Source: Hirudinaria manillensis
Taxonomy: Eukaryota > Annelida > Clitellata > Hirudinida > Hirudinidae
Length of the DNA: 64,000 nt
NCBI GenBank assembly: GCA_034509925.1
Contig: CM067531.1
Span: 5,612,001 to 5,676,000, forward strand
Direction: 5' to 3'
Numbering within the stretch: the first letter of the stretch is position 1; the number at the start of each line of letters is the position of its first letter. The position numbers and the translations under genes are program-made. Shown here piece after piece: positions 51,300-64,000 of the stretch. The notes below the pieces were generated by a model. The model was not told the DNA's origin. It saw only the letters and a list, made by a program, of their open reading frames with translations, and made no database searches.

Positions 51300-53848
51300 T
51301 GGCTGGTGATAATTGAGTGGGATTAGTGTCCTTCACGTGGACTTGCAACTGGTCCGATTGAGTGAAATCGTCATCGATTATAATTCATTAAAATTGATTA
51401 TAATTAACTACACTGTAATTGATTGTAATTATGTTGTTATTGTTTTATAATTGATTGTAATTGTATTGCTTAACGTCCAATGTATAATGACACCGTAATG
51501 GATTTTTTTTTATTTATGATACATTAATGTGTTAATTTTTAGTTTTTATGATTTCCAGTTGTTTCGTTTTGTATTTTGAAATCTACTGACGGTTTGTTTC
51601 GATGAAACGTTACAAAGACTCCCGTCATCTTCTTCGTCCTCCTCTTCCTCATCGTCATGGTTACCGTCAACAATATCATCGCCATTAAGAAATATCGTTA
51701 CTGGCACCATCCCAAAGCCGTGTTGTGGCTGCCCCGTGGTTCTATTTAAACCGAGTCTGTGATTCCACCCGAAAGGATTACAACAACATCGGACCTTCCG
51801 CGCGTCTTCGACTTCATTGAACTTCTTCTTAAATGTTACGAGATTACATTTCATTCTTTCTTAAATGTTACAAGATTACATTTGACTCGTGCGGATTACT
51901 CTGGATTCGGGGCTGAATTCCCAGTGGAGCAGCGGACAAAAGAATCGCTGATCTTCGGTGCAAATTTGACACGATCTTCAATCCAGAGTCGATGACTCCA
52001 TGAATTTGAGAAGCTTCTCGCTTTTGAAAGCAAATAAAAAACAAATTACTCGCCAGATGGGGATAACTTTTGACATAGCAATCGGTCCCCAGATTGAAAT
52101 AAATATTTAACCGATCCGAATAGCAAAGTTAATAATTAGCTCATGTACTCAACTAATCCAGGTACCAAGGTATTCAAGTATTCAAGTACCCAGGTACTGA
52201 TTAAATGCAGAAGTACAAACCTAACCCAACGTGTCCAACTCATCTACAGTCTCATTGCATCAAATGACATTTACAAGTTTCCAATCCACTGAGTCACCTG
52301 TTCAGATGCTACGTTTTAATTTTAATTAATTAATTTATAAATGAATAGTTATTTGAGCAAGGATATTTTGATTTATAATCGATTTAAATGCTTTATATCT
52401 TGGAGCAATATTATTATCAATCTGTCAATAATAATAATAATTTATTCTGGATTTGTTTCAATTCTCCGAATTAAATTAAACATTTTGTGAGATTCTTTTT
52501 CAACATTTTCGCAGAAAATCTTGGAATGCATTAAAAATGTTTTATTCCACAGAGTGGTGATTCATCGATGTGTAAACATTTACTTTTAAAGATTTAATAA
52601 TCCATTCATGTACCATTTGATAATGATATTTTATGATATATTGTATTGTGATATATATATGATATTATGATATTATTATTATACCATTTATTAATGATAT
52701 TTTGTGATATTGTTATTATATTATTCATTTATTAATAATAATATTATTAGATACTAAATATGGTGAAACAATTTATAAAAAGTATTTTCAAATAATGAAA
52801 TTGACTCCAGCATTGAACTAAGATTTTTTGTTCTGATTCGTGCTTCTGATGTTTGCCAAATCGAAGGAAATATTCAAAAACAAATATCTGTCTTTAAAGT
52901 CAACTCAAACTTGTAAATTAAATTTATTATGAAGATGAAAGTTATTAAGAAGCAAGAAGCGACTGGATAACCTTAAGTTCGCAAACTTTTGTTGACAAAT
53001 AAAATAGGAAATTGTAATTGATAAACAAAAGTACAAACTAGAAACAAAAAGCTTAATAATGCCAGATTAGAATCAATGCCAATGATACTTACTTCCTATG
53101 AAAGGTGGTGTCGTGCAATTGCAGGGTTTGTGCCCCTTGAAATGGGCATAAGCCAATTCACGACGGGTTGGAAAAAATCAAATGAAAATTTGCGACGGCA
53201 AAATAGATGCTTTTTAAGCAGTCCGATTGTACAGTTTTGCTCAAATAACATGAACGGTTTGCAATGAACAGATGCATTCCAAAGAACGGAAAATATAAAC
53301 AAGGAGCTAAAAAAAAAATAAACATTCGTATCATTACACCCTAATCTTTGCATATTAATAATCTTGCAGAGTTTCTGAAATGGCCGAAGCACAAACATGG
53401 CTAAAGGCGGAAGAGTCTGAAATCGAGTCTGAAAGGAAGACGGAAGCCTCGGATTTGTTGGCCGACATTTCGCCCGAAGAGTAGACCGGATTCAATACCT
53501 GACTGATGGACTGATTGCAAAAACAGGGATGAACCAAAGATACCGAATGGAGGATGGGGGACTTGGCAGAGATCATCAGACCGCAGGTGCACTCCGGCGG
53601 AGGAGATGGAAAGGTGATTGTTCGATGGTTTGGCGCTGACGACACGATTCGGAGAATTACGCGACGAAGAGGACGTTTGCATCTTTACGATTTTTATGTT
53701 TAATTATGTATAATTAATATTGTTGTGACGTGTATCGGCATAGGTATCAAGAGGAGGAGACGGGCGCGTGGTGTGAAATAGTTCGGTTTTCGAGTTTCGA
53801 GAATTTGTTTTGGGAGACATTGTTCTGCGTGAAATTGGAATTTGGTTG
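51300..53848. other. Gene-poor DNA, no supported gene
   Basis: AT-rich, with a TATTATGATATTA-type low-complexity zone at 52,620-52,760. Overlapping frames on both strands at 53,076-53,682 reach 60-100 residues in a GC-richer patch but lack recognisable domains or splice-supported partners. They may be repeat remnants. Confidence 0.4.
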
Positions 53849-54446
53849 AGTTTCAAATAAAGGGCCCAACATCGTCGAAGAAATTTTGTTCGGTCACAAG
53901 TTCTGTTGAATTTCAAAGTTCGACAAAATGGCGGACATTGCTAAGTCTTTTCGCAACAAACGGAGACGTTAGTTCGTTCAATTGCCATGAATTCTACGAA
54001 AATATCGAAATGGCCTTTATGAATCTTTTTTGAAAATTGTTCAATCCTATTAATAAGGAGTTTTTTGTGAGGGTTCAATACAGGAGAGCTGTATTCGAGT
54101 ATTGGTCTAACATAGGTACAAAATGCCCTTTTGAGGATATCATGGTCGCGTGAGGAAAATGATGCAAGAATCAGTTTGGATATTGTAGCTGCCTTCCTGA
54201 TGATGTTATCAATGTGCTTGTCAAATCGGAGCGAAGAATCTAGGAGAATTAGAAAGGCCGTCGCCACATGAGACTTTCCCAGTATTGAAGATCCTCTTGA
54301 CGAAGCCTCGAGAACGAGATTCACATGTTCGATGGATGACGAGGCTATTCTAAAGTCGCTCTTTAAATTTAAGGACAAGGAGCTGACATTGAACAGAGCA
54401 GTAGAAATAGCGTCCGAAGTATAAGTTTCAAATAAAGGACCCAACA
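53849..54446 (-). mobile_element. Truncated non-LTR retrotransposon fragment with flanking repeats
   Basis: Identical-but-one 23-bp direct repeats (AGTTTCAAATAAAGG then G or A, then CCCAACA) lie at 53849-53871 and 54424-54446. They enclose the reverse-transcriptase fragment. They could be a target-site duplication or an internal duplication of element sequence. Confidence 0.5.
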
Positions 54447-54447
54447 A
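53941..54447 (-). pseudogene. Reverse-transcriptase thumb/C-terminal fragment (Jockey/CR1-like LINE)
   Basis: A 168-residue open frame contains DSSLRFDKHIDNIIRKAATI, SFSSRDHDILKRAFCTYVRP and ILEYSSPVLNPHKK, with IEQFSKKIHKGHF after it. This is the standard segment downstream of the RT active site in Jockey/CR1/RTE-type LINEs (H-I…KA…YVRPILEYSSPV…P). The catalytic YADD region, endonuclease and 5' portion are absent, so it is a dead fragment. Confidence 0.8.
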
Positions 54448-56180
54448 ATATATGTTTAGATAAATTAAATACTATACTTCTGCATAGTTATGTTATTTAA
54501 ATTATAATTAGTGTTATTTATTAACTTATAAGAAGAGTGTACAACGAGTGTTTATAACGTGGATTTCTTTCTTCAAACAACAGGTTGTCATTAAAATTTC
54601 AGATGAAAACTTCAAAGTGTCTTTTTGATCATCAGATGTTTTCAACTTCATTGATGATATGTTTACATTATATTTATATTATAATTCATTATACTTATTT
54701 TTATAATGTATTGCTATTGTATTAATGTTAATAATAATAATTCGGTTATTGTAATAATTTTGAAATATCGTATTTATTTATAATCAAGTAATTTTACAAT
54801 TAAGTGCTTAATTATGGGATCCTCAAAACAGAGAGCTTGTTGATGACGACGACGACGACGAAGCTTTTGATGACGATATCAAGGAAATGAGCAATTTAAT
54901 TAAAGGAACGAGATGATGGATGGATGGATGGACTTGAAACGAATCCAATTGAATGACCATCAACATTCCTGGATATTCGAAGCGCAGTCTCATTGAAACA
55001 ATTAGAATTTCTCTGTACTTTTATTATCATTTCAATTACATTTATTTTTAAAATATACTCTAAAATACTCCAGAATTTCAGTTTTTAAAGCTAAAACTGA
55101 CCAAATTGGGAAAATCCGATACATTTTTTTCAGTTAAATACCGGATTAAGTGATTTAATATCATGCAATTAAATACAGGATCAAATGTTTTAATAACAGA
55201 TTAAGGCATTCTTTTCCCTGACGAACTTCCCAAGACTTTCCACTTCGTTAATTTCCGTTTATTTCTTAAAATATAAATGTTGAAATTATTTCTAGTGTTA
55301 ATAGATTTGACATTCTTTACTACATTTACAGATCGTGTTGCAGAAATGATTTGTGTTTACAAGTAGCACGATATTACTTTTAATTTATTGTTAATTATTT
55401 TATAAAGTATTTATTTATTTATTGTGAAAGTCCACTTTTAAACGTTTGTGAAAATATTTCCAAGAATTTCCTTGTAAGTAAATCTTCGTTCGCTAGCCAA
55501 TAAGACTTAAGTAGGTCATCCATTCGTGATGGTGGTCTGAATTATTTAGGTCATTCACAATATAAACCGTTGTTATAGATGCCATCCATTCAACGCCCAT
55601 ATTCCTTAAGGTGTGGCTATTAAGAATAATTTCACAAATTATAATATAATTCACATCTACTTGAACTTAATTGTTTTAAATTATGAAATAAATGTAAATA
55701 TTAAATGATATAAAAATAAATTATCTTAAAGTAAATGATCTTGAATAATTGTTTCAACTTTCAATTGGTTAATTTGCAGAATATTATTACGTCTGAAGAG
55801 TATATCAAATTATTATAATAATTTTTAGAGATATATTTAAAAAATAAATAATTATTACATTTTATATATAATAATATTTATTTATATTTATACATACATA
55901 TATAATATATTTGACTCAACCAATTAAGTCTAAGTACGTCTCCATCTTATTCCTTCTAACCTTAAACCTTGTGCTTTTGTGAAGTCCAAATGCACTGGTG
56001 ATGAAATTGAAATTGAATTTGAATTTATTGTAAAATAATTTATTGCAGGAAATAAATTTCATTTATTTTTCTCAAGGATCCAAGTCACCAGACACTTTAA
56101 TATCGTGATTTTAATGGAAAACAATTCTAATCGCATTCAAATGAAAGAAAAAGTAATGAATAAGAAATTAGAGAAATATT
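54448..56180. other. AT-rich intergenic DNA
   Basis: No coding potential. Contains a GAC run at 54,845-54,861 and a GATG run at 54,912-54,930. Confidence 0.5.
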
Positions 56181-56230
56181 TAATAATAATAACAACAACA
56201 ATAATAACAATAATGATGATGATGATGATG

Positions 56231-56278
<48 letters not shown>
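56181..56278. repeat. Compound AAT/AAC/ATG microsatellite, left arm of R2-like insertion
   Basis: Begins with TAATAATAATAACAACAACA, passes through GATGATGATG and ends in an uninterrupted (ATA)n run at 56,230-56,278. It abuts the 5' end of the R2-like element. Confidence 0.95.
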
Positions 56279-59200
56279 TGTGTGTCTCGAGCGAGTGGTC
56301 GTGCGGCTGTTTTTCGCGAATTCTCGATAATTTTACGGTTTTTGCGGCAGTTTCGCTTTTTTTTCTGACCATTTCGTGTCCCCTACATTCCGTTTAGGAT
56401 TGTGAGACCATTCTCAAGTTCAAAGGGGAAAAACTGAAGTTGAACAGCGTAAATTTATCTGTCGACGTCTTGCATTGTTCTGGACTCCACAACTTCAGGA
56501 AAACAGAAGAGAAAGAAGTCATTTCAAGCTCGTTTGCTTCCAAGAGCGTCTGCTGGTCGATGTTTTTGTGAATTTCTTGATTTAATTCAACTTGAGGAAT
56601 CGTCGGAAAGAACAATAAGTAAACAATGCAAACCCGTGCGCGCACCTTGTTGGCTCTCACAAAGGTGAAAGACTGTTCTGGCCCTTCTGAGACTCAAGTG
56701 ACTGTACAGCCAAAGTGCGAATATTGTAACGCTGAATTCAAAACAACAAAAGGAGCAAGAATTCACGAAAGTCGCGTCCATCCAGTTCAGTGTCACGCAA
56801 AAAGGTCAGGAAAAAGCTACGGAAAATGTAGATGGGATAAAGAGGAATCCCATGTGATGGCAATGTTGGAGATAGAACTGAAGCAACAAGGAGTTAGATT
56901 CATCAACATAGAACTCCACAAACATTTCCCTCACCGAACTTTGGCCTCCATTCGAGGACATAGGAGACAGACAGAATACAGAACTATTCTCCAACAATGC
57001 ATCAGTAATACCAGGTCCTCAGAAAATTTTCAGACGTCATTAGCCGAGAGTCCAACTGAGCTGACTGCGAGTAGAAATTCTGTCTGCGAAGAATCATTTG
57101 AGGAAGTTCACTCGGGACATTCAAAAGAACTATGGAGGAATATGTCGAGAGCTGAAGCTGGACTTAATGACCAGGAAAGAAAGAGAATCAATATCGCCCT
57201 CTCCAGGCACTTCCCGGATATGAGTGTTAGGCGCATAAAGAGAATCAGAAACAAGCCTGGTTATAAGAGCCTTCTAAGCAATGCCTTTCAGGATTCTGTG
57301 GCCTCGGGACAGACTGAAAACCAGATTTTAGGAATGCCGCCTACGAATGGGGAGCAAGAGAAAATAGTCAGTAACTCAATTGCAATAGACAATCAGTTAA
57401 AGTTGAAACAGTTTGTGATTGAAAGATACCAAATGATCCATCTAGATGGTGAAGAGTTCTCCAACCTCATAAACGAGAAGCTCCCGAGAACAGAGAGAAT
57501 CTCACTGATTAATAAGGAATATGAAAAGTGGATCTCAATTCAAGTTCCACAGAAGATCAATAGCAGTGAGCCCAGACAACCGGCCAATCGTGCTGAGAGT
57601 GCCCATAGAAACAACGATCGTGTCCAAAGCAAATCAGAAAACCAATGCAGAACTTTCCGGAAGACAAAAATCAGGGTGTCAAAGAAGGAACAAAAAAAGT
57701 TAGAGCGACAGAAGTGCTATGCTAGTCTGCAAAAACTTTTCCGAAAAAGTCCAACATCTGCAGCGCACTCGGTTTTGAAAGGAGAATATGAAGTCCAGAC
57801 AGGCGCTTTCCCTGCGGGGTTGGCAGATTATTGGAGCGAGATCTTTGGGGAGACATCGGTGGAGGATGACAGGCCTCTGGTGACGATCAGAGACATCGCA
57901 ACAGAAATGCAAGATCCGATCACCAGATGGGATGTAGAGATCGCATTCCGGGGACTAAAGGACAGCAGCCCTGGACAGGATGGCATTCGAAAAAGGCATC
58001 TTGCAAAATTCAGTTATGACGATCTCGCTGTTCACATGTCTCTCTGGTTGCTAACAGGAGTACCTCCCGCATCATTCAAATCGGGAATCGTCACATTCAT
58101 TCCGAAGAATAAAGAGGCCTCGACTCCGAGCGATTATCGACCTATCACTGTTGGTCCGATTATGGCGCGTCTCTTCCATCGTATCCTTGGAGGTAGAATG
58201 TTGGGGAATTGGCCCCTCTCATCGAGACAAAAAGCTTTCTGTCCGGGGGATGGCATCGCACAAAATCTCTTTCTCATCAAATCAATAATTCAAAAAAAGA
58301 AAGAACAGATCCAAAAACTTAACCTGACATTTGTCGACGTCACCAAAGCTTTCGACTCAGTATCCCATAAATCTATCCTCAGGGCTGCTGCCAGACTCGG
58401 TACTCCACCTCTCCTCCTTAACTACTTAGAGGAACTGTACAAAGAAAGTGAGGTTCACTTTAAAGTCGAGGGAGTACTTACTAGAGGGGTACAGGTGAAA
58501 AGGGGAGTTCGTCAAGGAGACCCGATGTCCCCCAACTTATTCAATGCGGTCATGGATATGATAACCAGCGAACTGGATCAATCAATTGGTGTCACGGCTG
58601 GCAGGAATTCAGCGATCAGATGCAATTATATTGCATTCGCTGATGATCTGGTGGTGATGTCAACAACTGACATCGGAATGAAGAAGTTGATGGAGCAACT
58701 TGAAACTGCAATGGGCAGCGCAGGACTTAAGATCAATCCAAACAAGTGCGCTACACTCAGAACGGAAACCCATTGCAAGGAAAAACGCTGGATAATCAAT
58801 CCTACGCCCTACATTAAATTTGAATCACAGGATATCAAAGCAATAGACGTCTCACAGACTTACAAATACCTGGGGATACAGATTGGAGTTCGAAAGCAGC
58901 CAGTGTCGATCGGCTATGAAATTCAAAAGTCTCTCAACTCCATTTCAAAAGCACCAATTAAGCCTTGCCAACGCCTATATATTTTAAAAGTTCATCTGAT
59001 ACCAAGCCTCGTTCACAAACTTACCTTTGGCGAGGTCAACCTCGGTTCTCTGAGTTCCTCAGATACCGCGATTAGGAAAGCAACAAGACATTGGCTTCAT
59101 CTTCCAAAGGATGTCCCAAAGCCATTTTACCATGCTCCCGTCAAATCCGGTGGTCTGGGAATACTTCCACTTAAACAATGGGTTCCCCGGCTCAGAATAA

Positions 59201-60270
59201 ATAGATTGACAGATATCTTCTCTGAGACAGGTGGTCGTAAAGATGAATTCCTGTTAGATGTTCTTAGGAACAACACCCTGATCATGAGAGAATTCCGGAA
59301 ATTTGGAACGTCGGAGGCAAAACAAGCAAAACTGGATTGGAAAGTGGCGGCCTCAGAGAGCCTATACAAAACTGTAGACGGTTATGGATTAAGATCATTC
59401 ACCAGAGGAATTGGAATGAGTGATTGGATTTCAGCAGCGGTTCCAAGAGTTCCATCTGGCCAATACATCAAATGCATAAAAGTCCGAGCGGCCGCCCTTC
59501 ACTGCAGACTCCGAGCATCGAGATGGAATCCTCTGGCTTCAAGGAGATGCGGGGAGGGCTGCAATTCTTTCGAATCGCTGGGCCACATGATCCAGAGATG
59601 CCCGAGAACGGATGGCCCAAGGCATGAAAGACACAACGCTGTCGTCAGGGAATTAGAACGGGAATTACGAAAAAGAGGTTATACTACGGTAATAGAGCCC
59701 CGTATTCCCACAGAAAAGGGACTCAAAATTCCTGATCTGTGTGCCTGGACACGTGACCTCTACATAGTGACTGATGTTGCCGTGACATCCGATGATTATG
59801 ATTTAGACAAGTGTCATAAGAGCAAGGTTTCAAAGTATGACATTAAAGATGTTCATGATTGGATGTTGAGGAATGCCCCAGCCGGTGTCCAAAGAATGCT
59901 TCCGAAGGTTGGTGCCTGCGTTTGCAACTGGAGAGGAGTCATGAGTGCAGAATCATACAGATTCTGGAGAGAGTGCGGCGCTTCGAAGACGAGTTTAATG
60001 TACGTTGTGCTCTCGGTCCTCAGTCACAGTTACAAAATCTGGAGGGCTCACAGGTGCCCACTTCCGAGGGCAATCGCACTTTCTCGGACTGCGAATTCTC
60101 AATGACATTGGCAGTTGACGTTACTCGGCGCGTTCGATCGTGATTTCACCTTCTGACCGAATGTCCAGGGTGATCTCGGGCCCTAGTGCGGACACTAAAC
60201 TCTGAAGAGGCCGTCGGAATATTGTTGTTTGTGTTTTGGGTGTGAGGCCGAGAAAATAAAATATAAAAAA
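56279..60270 (+). mobile_element. R2-type site-specific non-LTR retrotransposon in a TAA microsatellite
   Basis: About 4.0 kb with a 5' leader of about 350 bp (starting near TGTGTCTCGAGCGAGTGG), one long intact ORF and a 3' UTR of about 165 bp ending in AAAATAAAATATAAAAAA. Both flanks are TAA-type microsatellite. Its GC content is visibly higher than the host background. No 28S rDNA sequence surrounds it, unlike canonical R2. Confidence 0.85.
56626..60105 (+). CDS. R2-like retrotransposon ORF: zinc finger, RT and restriction-like endonuclease
   Basis: One uninterrupted frame gives 1,159 residues. The start is fixed by an in-frame TAA 9 nt upstream. A C2H2 finger lies at 31-52 (CEYCNAEF…HESRVH). 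Two Myb-like modules follow (RTLASIRGHRRQTEY and SVRRIKRIRNKPGY). The reverse transcriptase contains GIVTFIPKNKEASTPSDYRP, LTFVDVTKAFDSV, GVRQGDPMSPNLFNAV and the catalytic FADD at 671-674. The C-terminus has the CCHC-type knuckle CGEGCNSFESLGHMIQRC at about 975 and the PD-(D/E)XK endonuclease PDLCAW…VTDVAVTSDD at about 1036-1055. This order defines the R2 clade, with a single N-terminal finger. The protein nicks a specific target and primes reverse transcription there. All key residues are present, so it may be active or very recently inserted. Confidence 0.95.
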   Translation: MQTRARTLLALTKVKDCSGPSETQVTVQPKCEYCNAEFKTTKGARIHESRVHPVQCHAKRSGKSYGKCRWDKEESHVMAMLEIELKQQGVRFINIELHKHFPHRTLASIRGHRRQTEYRTILQQCISNTRSSENFQTSLAESPTELTASRNSVCEESFEEVHSGHSKELWRNMSRAEAGLNDQERKRINIALSRHFPDMSVRRIKRIRNKPGYKSLLSNAFQDSVASGQTENQILGMPPTNGEQEKIVSNSIAIDNQLKLKQFVIERYQMIHLDGEEFSNLINEKLPRTERISLINKEYEKWISIQVPQKINSSEPRQPANRAESAHRNNDRVQSKSENQCRTFRKTKIRVSKKEQKKLERQKCYASLQKLFRKSPTSAAHSVLKGEYEVQTGAFPAGLADYWSEIFGETSVEDDRPLVTIRDIATEMQDPITRWDVEIAFRGLKDSSPGQDGIRKRHLAKFSYDDLAVHMSLWLLTGVPPASFKSGIVTFIPKNKEASTPSDYRPITVGPIMARLFHRILGGRMLGNWPLSSRQKAFCPGDGIAQNLFLIKSIIQKKKEQIQKLNLTFVDVTKAFDSVSHKSILRAAARLGTPPLLLNYLEELYKESEVHFKVEGVLTRGVQVKRGVRQGDPMSPNLFNAVMDMITSELDQSIGVTAGRNSAIRCNYIAFADDLVVMSTTDIGMKKLMEQLETAMGSAGLKINPNKCATLRTETHCKEKRWIINPTPYIKFESQDIKAIDVSQTYKYLGIQIGVRKQPVSIGYEIQKSLNSISKAPIKPCQRLYILKVHLIPSLVHKLTFGEVNLGSLSSSDTAIRKATRHWLHLPKDVPKPFYHAPVKSGGLGILPLKQWVPRLRINRLTDIFSETGGRKDEFLLDVLRNNTLIMREFRKFGTSEAKQAKLDWKVAASESLYKTVDGYGLRSFTRGIGMSDWISAAVPRVPSGQYIKCIKVRAAALHCRLRASRWNPLASRRCGEGCNSFESLGHMIQRCPRTDGPRHERHNAVVRELERELRKRGYTTVIEPRIPTEKGLKIPDLCAWTRDLYIVTDVAVTSDDYDLDKCHKSKVSKYDIKDVHDWMLRNAPAGVQRMLPKVGACVCNWRGVMSAESYRFWRECGASKTSLMYVVLSVLSHSYKIWRAHRCPLPRAIALSRTANSQ

Positions 60271-62190
<1,920 letters not shown>

Positions 62191-62440
62191 AATATAATAT
62201 AATATAATATAATATAATATAATATAATATAATATAATATAATATAATATAATATAATATAATATAATATAATATAATATAATATAATATAATATAATAT
62301 AATATAATATAATATAATATAATATAATATAATATAATATAATATAATATAATATAATATAATATAATATAATATAATATAATATAATATAATATAATAT
62401 AATATAATATAATATAATATAATATAATATAATATAATAT
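62191..62440. repeat. Perfect (AATAT)50 pentanucleotide array
   Basis: 250 bp of AATAT without a mismatch, about 50 units. The overlapping YYIIL ORF on the minus strand is an artefact. Confidence 0.98.
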
Positions 62441-64000
62441 CACTTCAACGAATGATAGAAACTGAGAGCATGTGATGGACAAGCAGGTGGTGTTACATTT
62501 CAACATGAACTCCATTGGAAATGCTGAGATGAACCAAGTGTGAGTTGAATTATAGTTTAATTGGATGTTTATAAATTATATTTTAAATATATTAACAACT
62601 AAATAGATGATAATCGCCGAAATGAACGTACAATGAATGAAAACATTTTAAAAATAATAAACAAATTACTATTTATTTAAATGTTTAATAATGAAATTAT
62701 AATAATAACATTTTAATAACATAATAATTTCGTGAAATTATAATAATAATTAGAAAAATTTCATTATTATATTCTCTGATGATGTCAGTTCTATGTTGGA
62801 TTGAATCACCACCTGTTTGTCCATTCAGGCAATCATTTTTAAGACCATCGTAATGGAATGATTTCATAAAATCACGCAATTGTTGCACGGGATCATGTAA
62901 TGTCAGAAATACATCACAACAATACTTTACAAACGTTTATTTCATAATTTAACACATTTAACAAATTTAAATTATTTGCGCTGTAATAATTATTAAATAT
63001 TTGTAAACATTCCAACAATGACGACAACCACCGCCAATAACGACGACGACGACGATGACGATGACAACAACAACCATCACTAACAACAGCAACAACAACA
63101 TTTGAAACCAACAGCATCCATCGATGAGATGGAATATGTTGCAATTTCATCCTGAAAATTTCTTCTCACGTGATGTCCACCATCTTGGGCCATAAATTTC
63201 ATTATTTTTCACCTTTTTAACTTAATTTTCTTTTTATATTGCAAACATTACAAATAAATTCTGATAAATTACGGCTACATCTTAAATTAATTTCAAAATG
63301 AAACAACACCAAGGTGAAGTATTACTTTGCAAGTAAAACGTAAATATTTATCGTTATAAAATATTAATAATAATTAATAAAAATAATTTAAAATACGTCT
63401 GGGGTAATTATGAAATTATGGTGTTTGTTTTAATTATAATTGAAATTAAAGGATTTATTTTAAATCTATTTTTGGAAACAATTTCACGGAGACGAGAAAT
63501 TCGGGGTTTTGAAAGTCATTTGAATTTTTACGTTCCTTCCAAACGACTTAAGTTTTTCATTTTCATCGTCTTCATTCAATTATTTCACTTAATTTCATGA
63601 ATATATTTATTTCGTTATTTAATACATAACTACATTTATTTCAGTTATTAATTTATTTTATTTATTTCATTATTAATTATTACTTGATTTCATAAATTCA
63701 TTTAATTCCTTTAATTTCATTAATATATTTTATTATATATTATAATTATAATAATTATAAATATATTATAGTATAAATTCATTTATTTCGTTTAATTTCA
63801 TTAATTAATTTAATTTAAATGTCGTGCGTCCAATTTAAATTATAACTTCAATGCTTAAATCAGCTTCACTCCAACAAATTGAAAAAATCTTCGAAACATT
63901 TGATTGGTTGATTAAGGAGTTCATCAATATTCAACGAATGGTTTTATTGGTTAACTGATTGAGACTAATTAACTTTCTGTTATTAGTTAAGTTACTTTAT
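62441..64000. other. AT-rich window end, no gene seen
   Basis: Contains (GAC)n/(AAC)n tracts at 63,041-63,100 and palindrome-rich ATAATTATAAT low complexity near 63,725-63,770. No coding region is supported. Confidence 0.45.

Noticed and set aside
51546..51854. Acidic 102-residue minus-strand ORF
   Set aside because: The acidic run comes from a CTTCGTCCTCCTCTTCC-type simple tract; nothing else supports a gene.
53076..53682. Overlapping 60-100 residue ORFs on both strands
   Set aside because: No domain, no consistent splice partners, and several frames are open at once because of base composition.

Overview
The window is nuclear DNA of an invertebrate animal. It holds intron-rich genes with GT–AG splice sites, short introns and an AT-rich intergenic background full of microsatellites. 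The gene set is animal: a COP9 signalosome subunit, an SLC6 transporter, a rhodopsin-like GPCR, a tyrosinase, an ANKFY1/rabankyrin-5 orthologue, a class I aldolase, a calponin-homology protein and two NK1 (slouch/Nkx1) homeobox genes. The NK1 homeodomains and the ANKFY1 and GPCR architectures suggest a bilaterian or close relative. I cannot name the phylum or species.

Layout. 1-2 kb: repeat-derived DNA. 2-3.6 kb: CSN6 (+). 3.8-6.8 kb: SLC6 amino-acid/neurotransmitter transporter (-), convergent with CSN6. 7.3-12.1 kb: a composite mobile element with terminal and subterminal repeats, a truncated transposase-like gene and a decayed spliced second gene that resembles DUF4806 proteins. A complete but frameshifted Tc1/mariner element is nested inside it. 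14.5-16.4 kb: orphan class A GPCR (-). 19.7-21.5 kb: secreted tyrosinase-like protein (-), divergent from ANKFY1 (22.8-30.2 kb, +, 24 exons). 31.0-33.3 kb: an unrecognised 736-residue lysine/serine-rich protein (-). 35.3-36.8 kb: aldolase (-) with a separate TATA promoter and 5' exon. 37.9-39.7 kb: transgelin-like CH-domain gene (+). 43.4-45.0 and 49.1-50.3 kb: tandem NK1 homeobox paralogues (+), surrounded by long gene-poor DNA as expected for developmental regulators. 53.8-54.4 kb: a fragment of a non-LTR reverse transcriptase. 56.3-60.3 kb: an apparently intact R2-type retrotransposon lying between two (TAA)n microsatellite arms. 60.4-64 kb: simple-sequence-rich DNA, including a perfect AATAT array.

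The host genes do not form an operon or a shared pathway; each appears to be an ordinary single-copy gene. The two NK1 genes are the exception and form a tandem pair. The main points for follow-up are: (1) the R2-clade element whose target appears to be a TAA microsatellite; (2) the NK1 pair, whose homeoboxes are almost identical at synonymous sites while everything around them has diverged, a signature of gene conversion; and (3) the nested composite DNA transposon. Exon models were built by hand from splice sites and reading-frame continuity. For the eight multi-exon host-gene models the summed coding lengths come out as exact multiples of three, which supports them.
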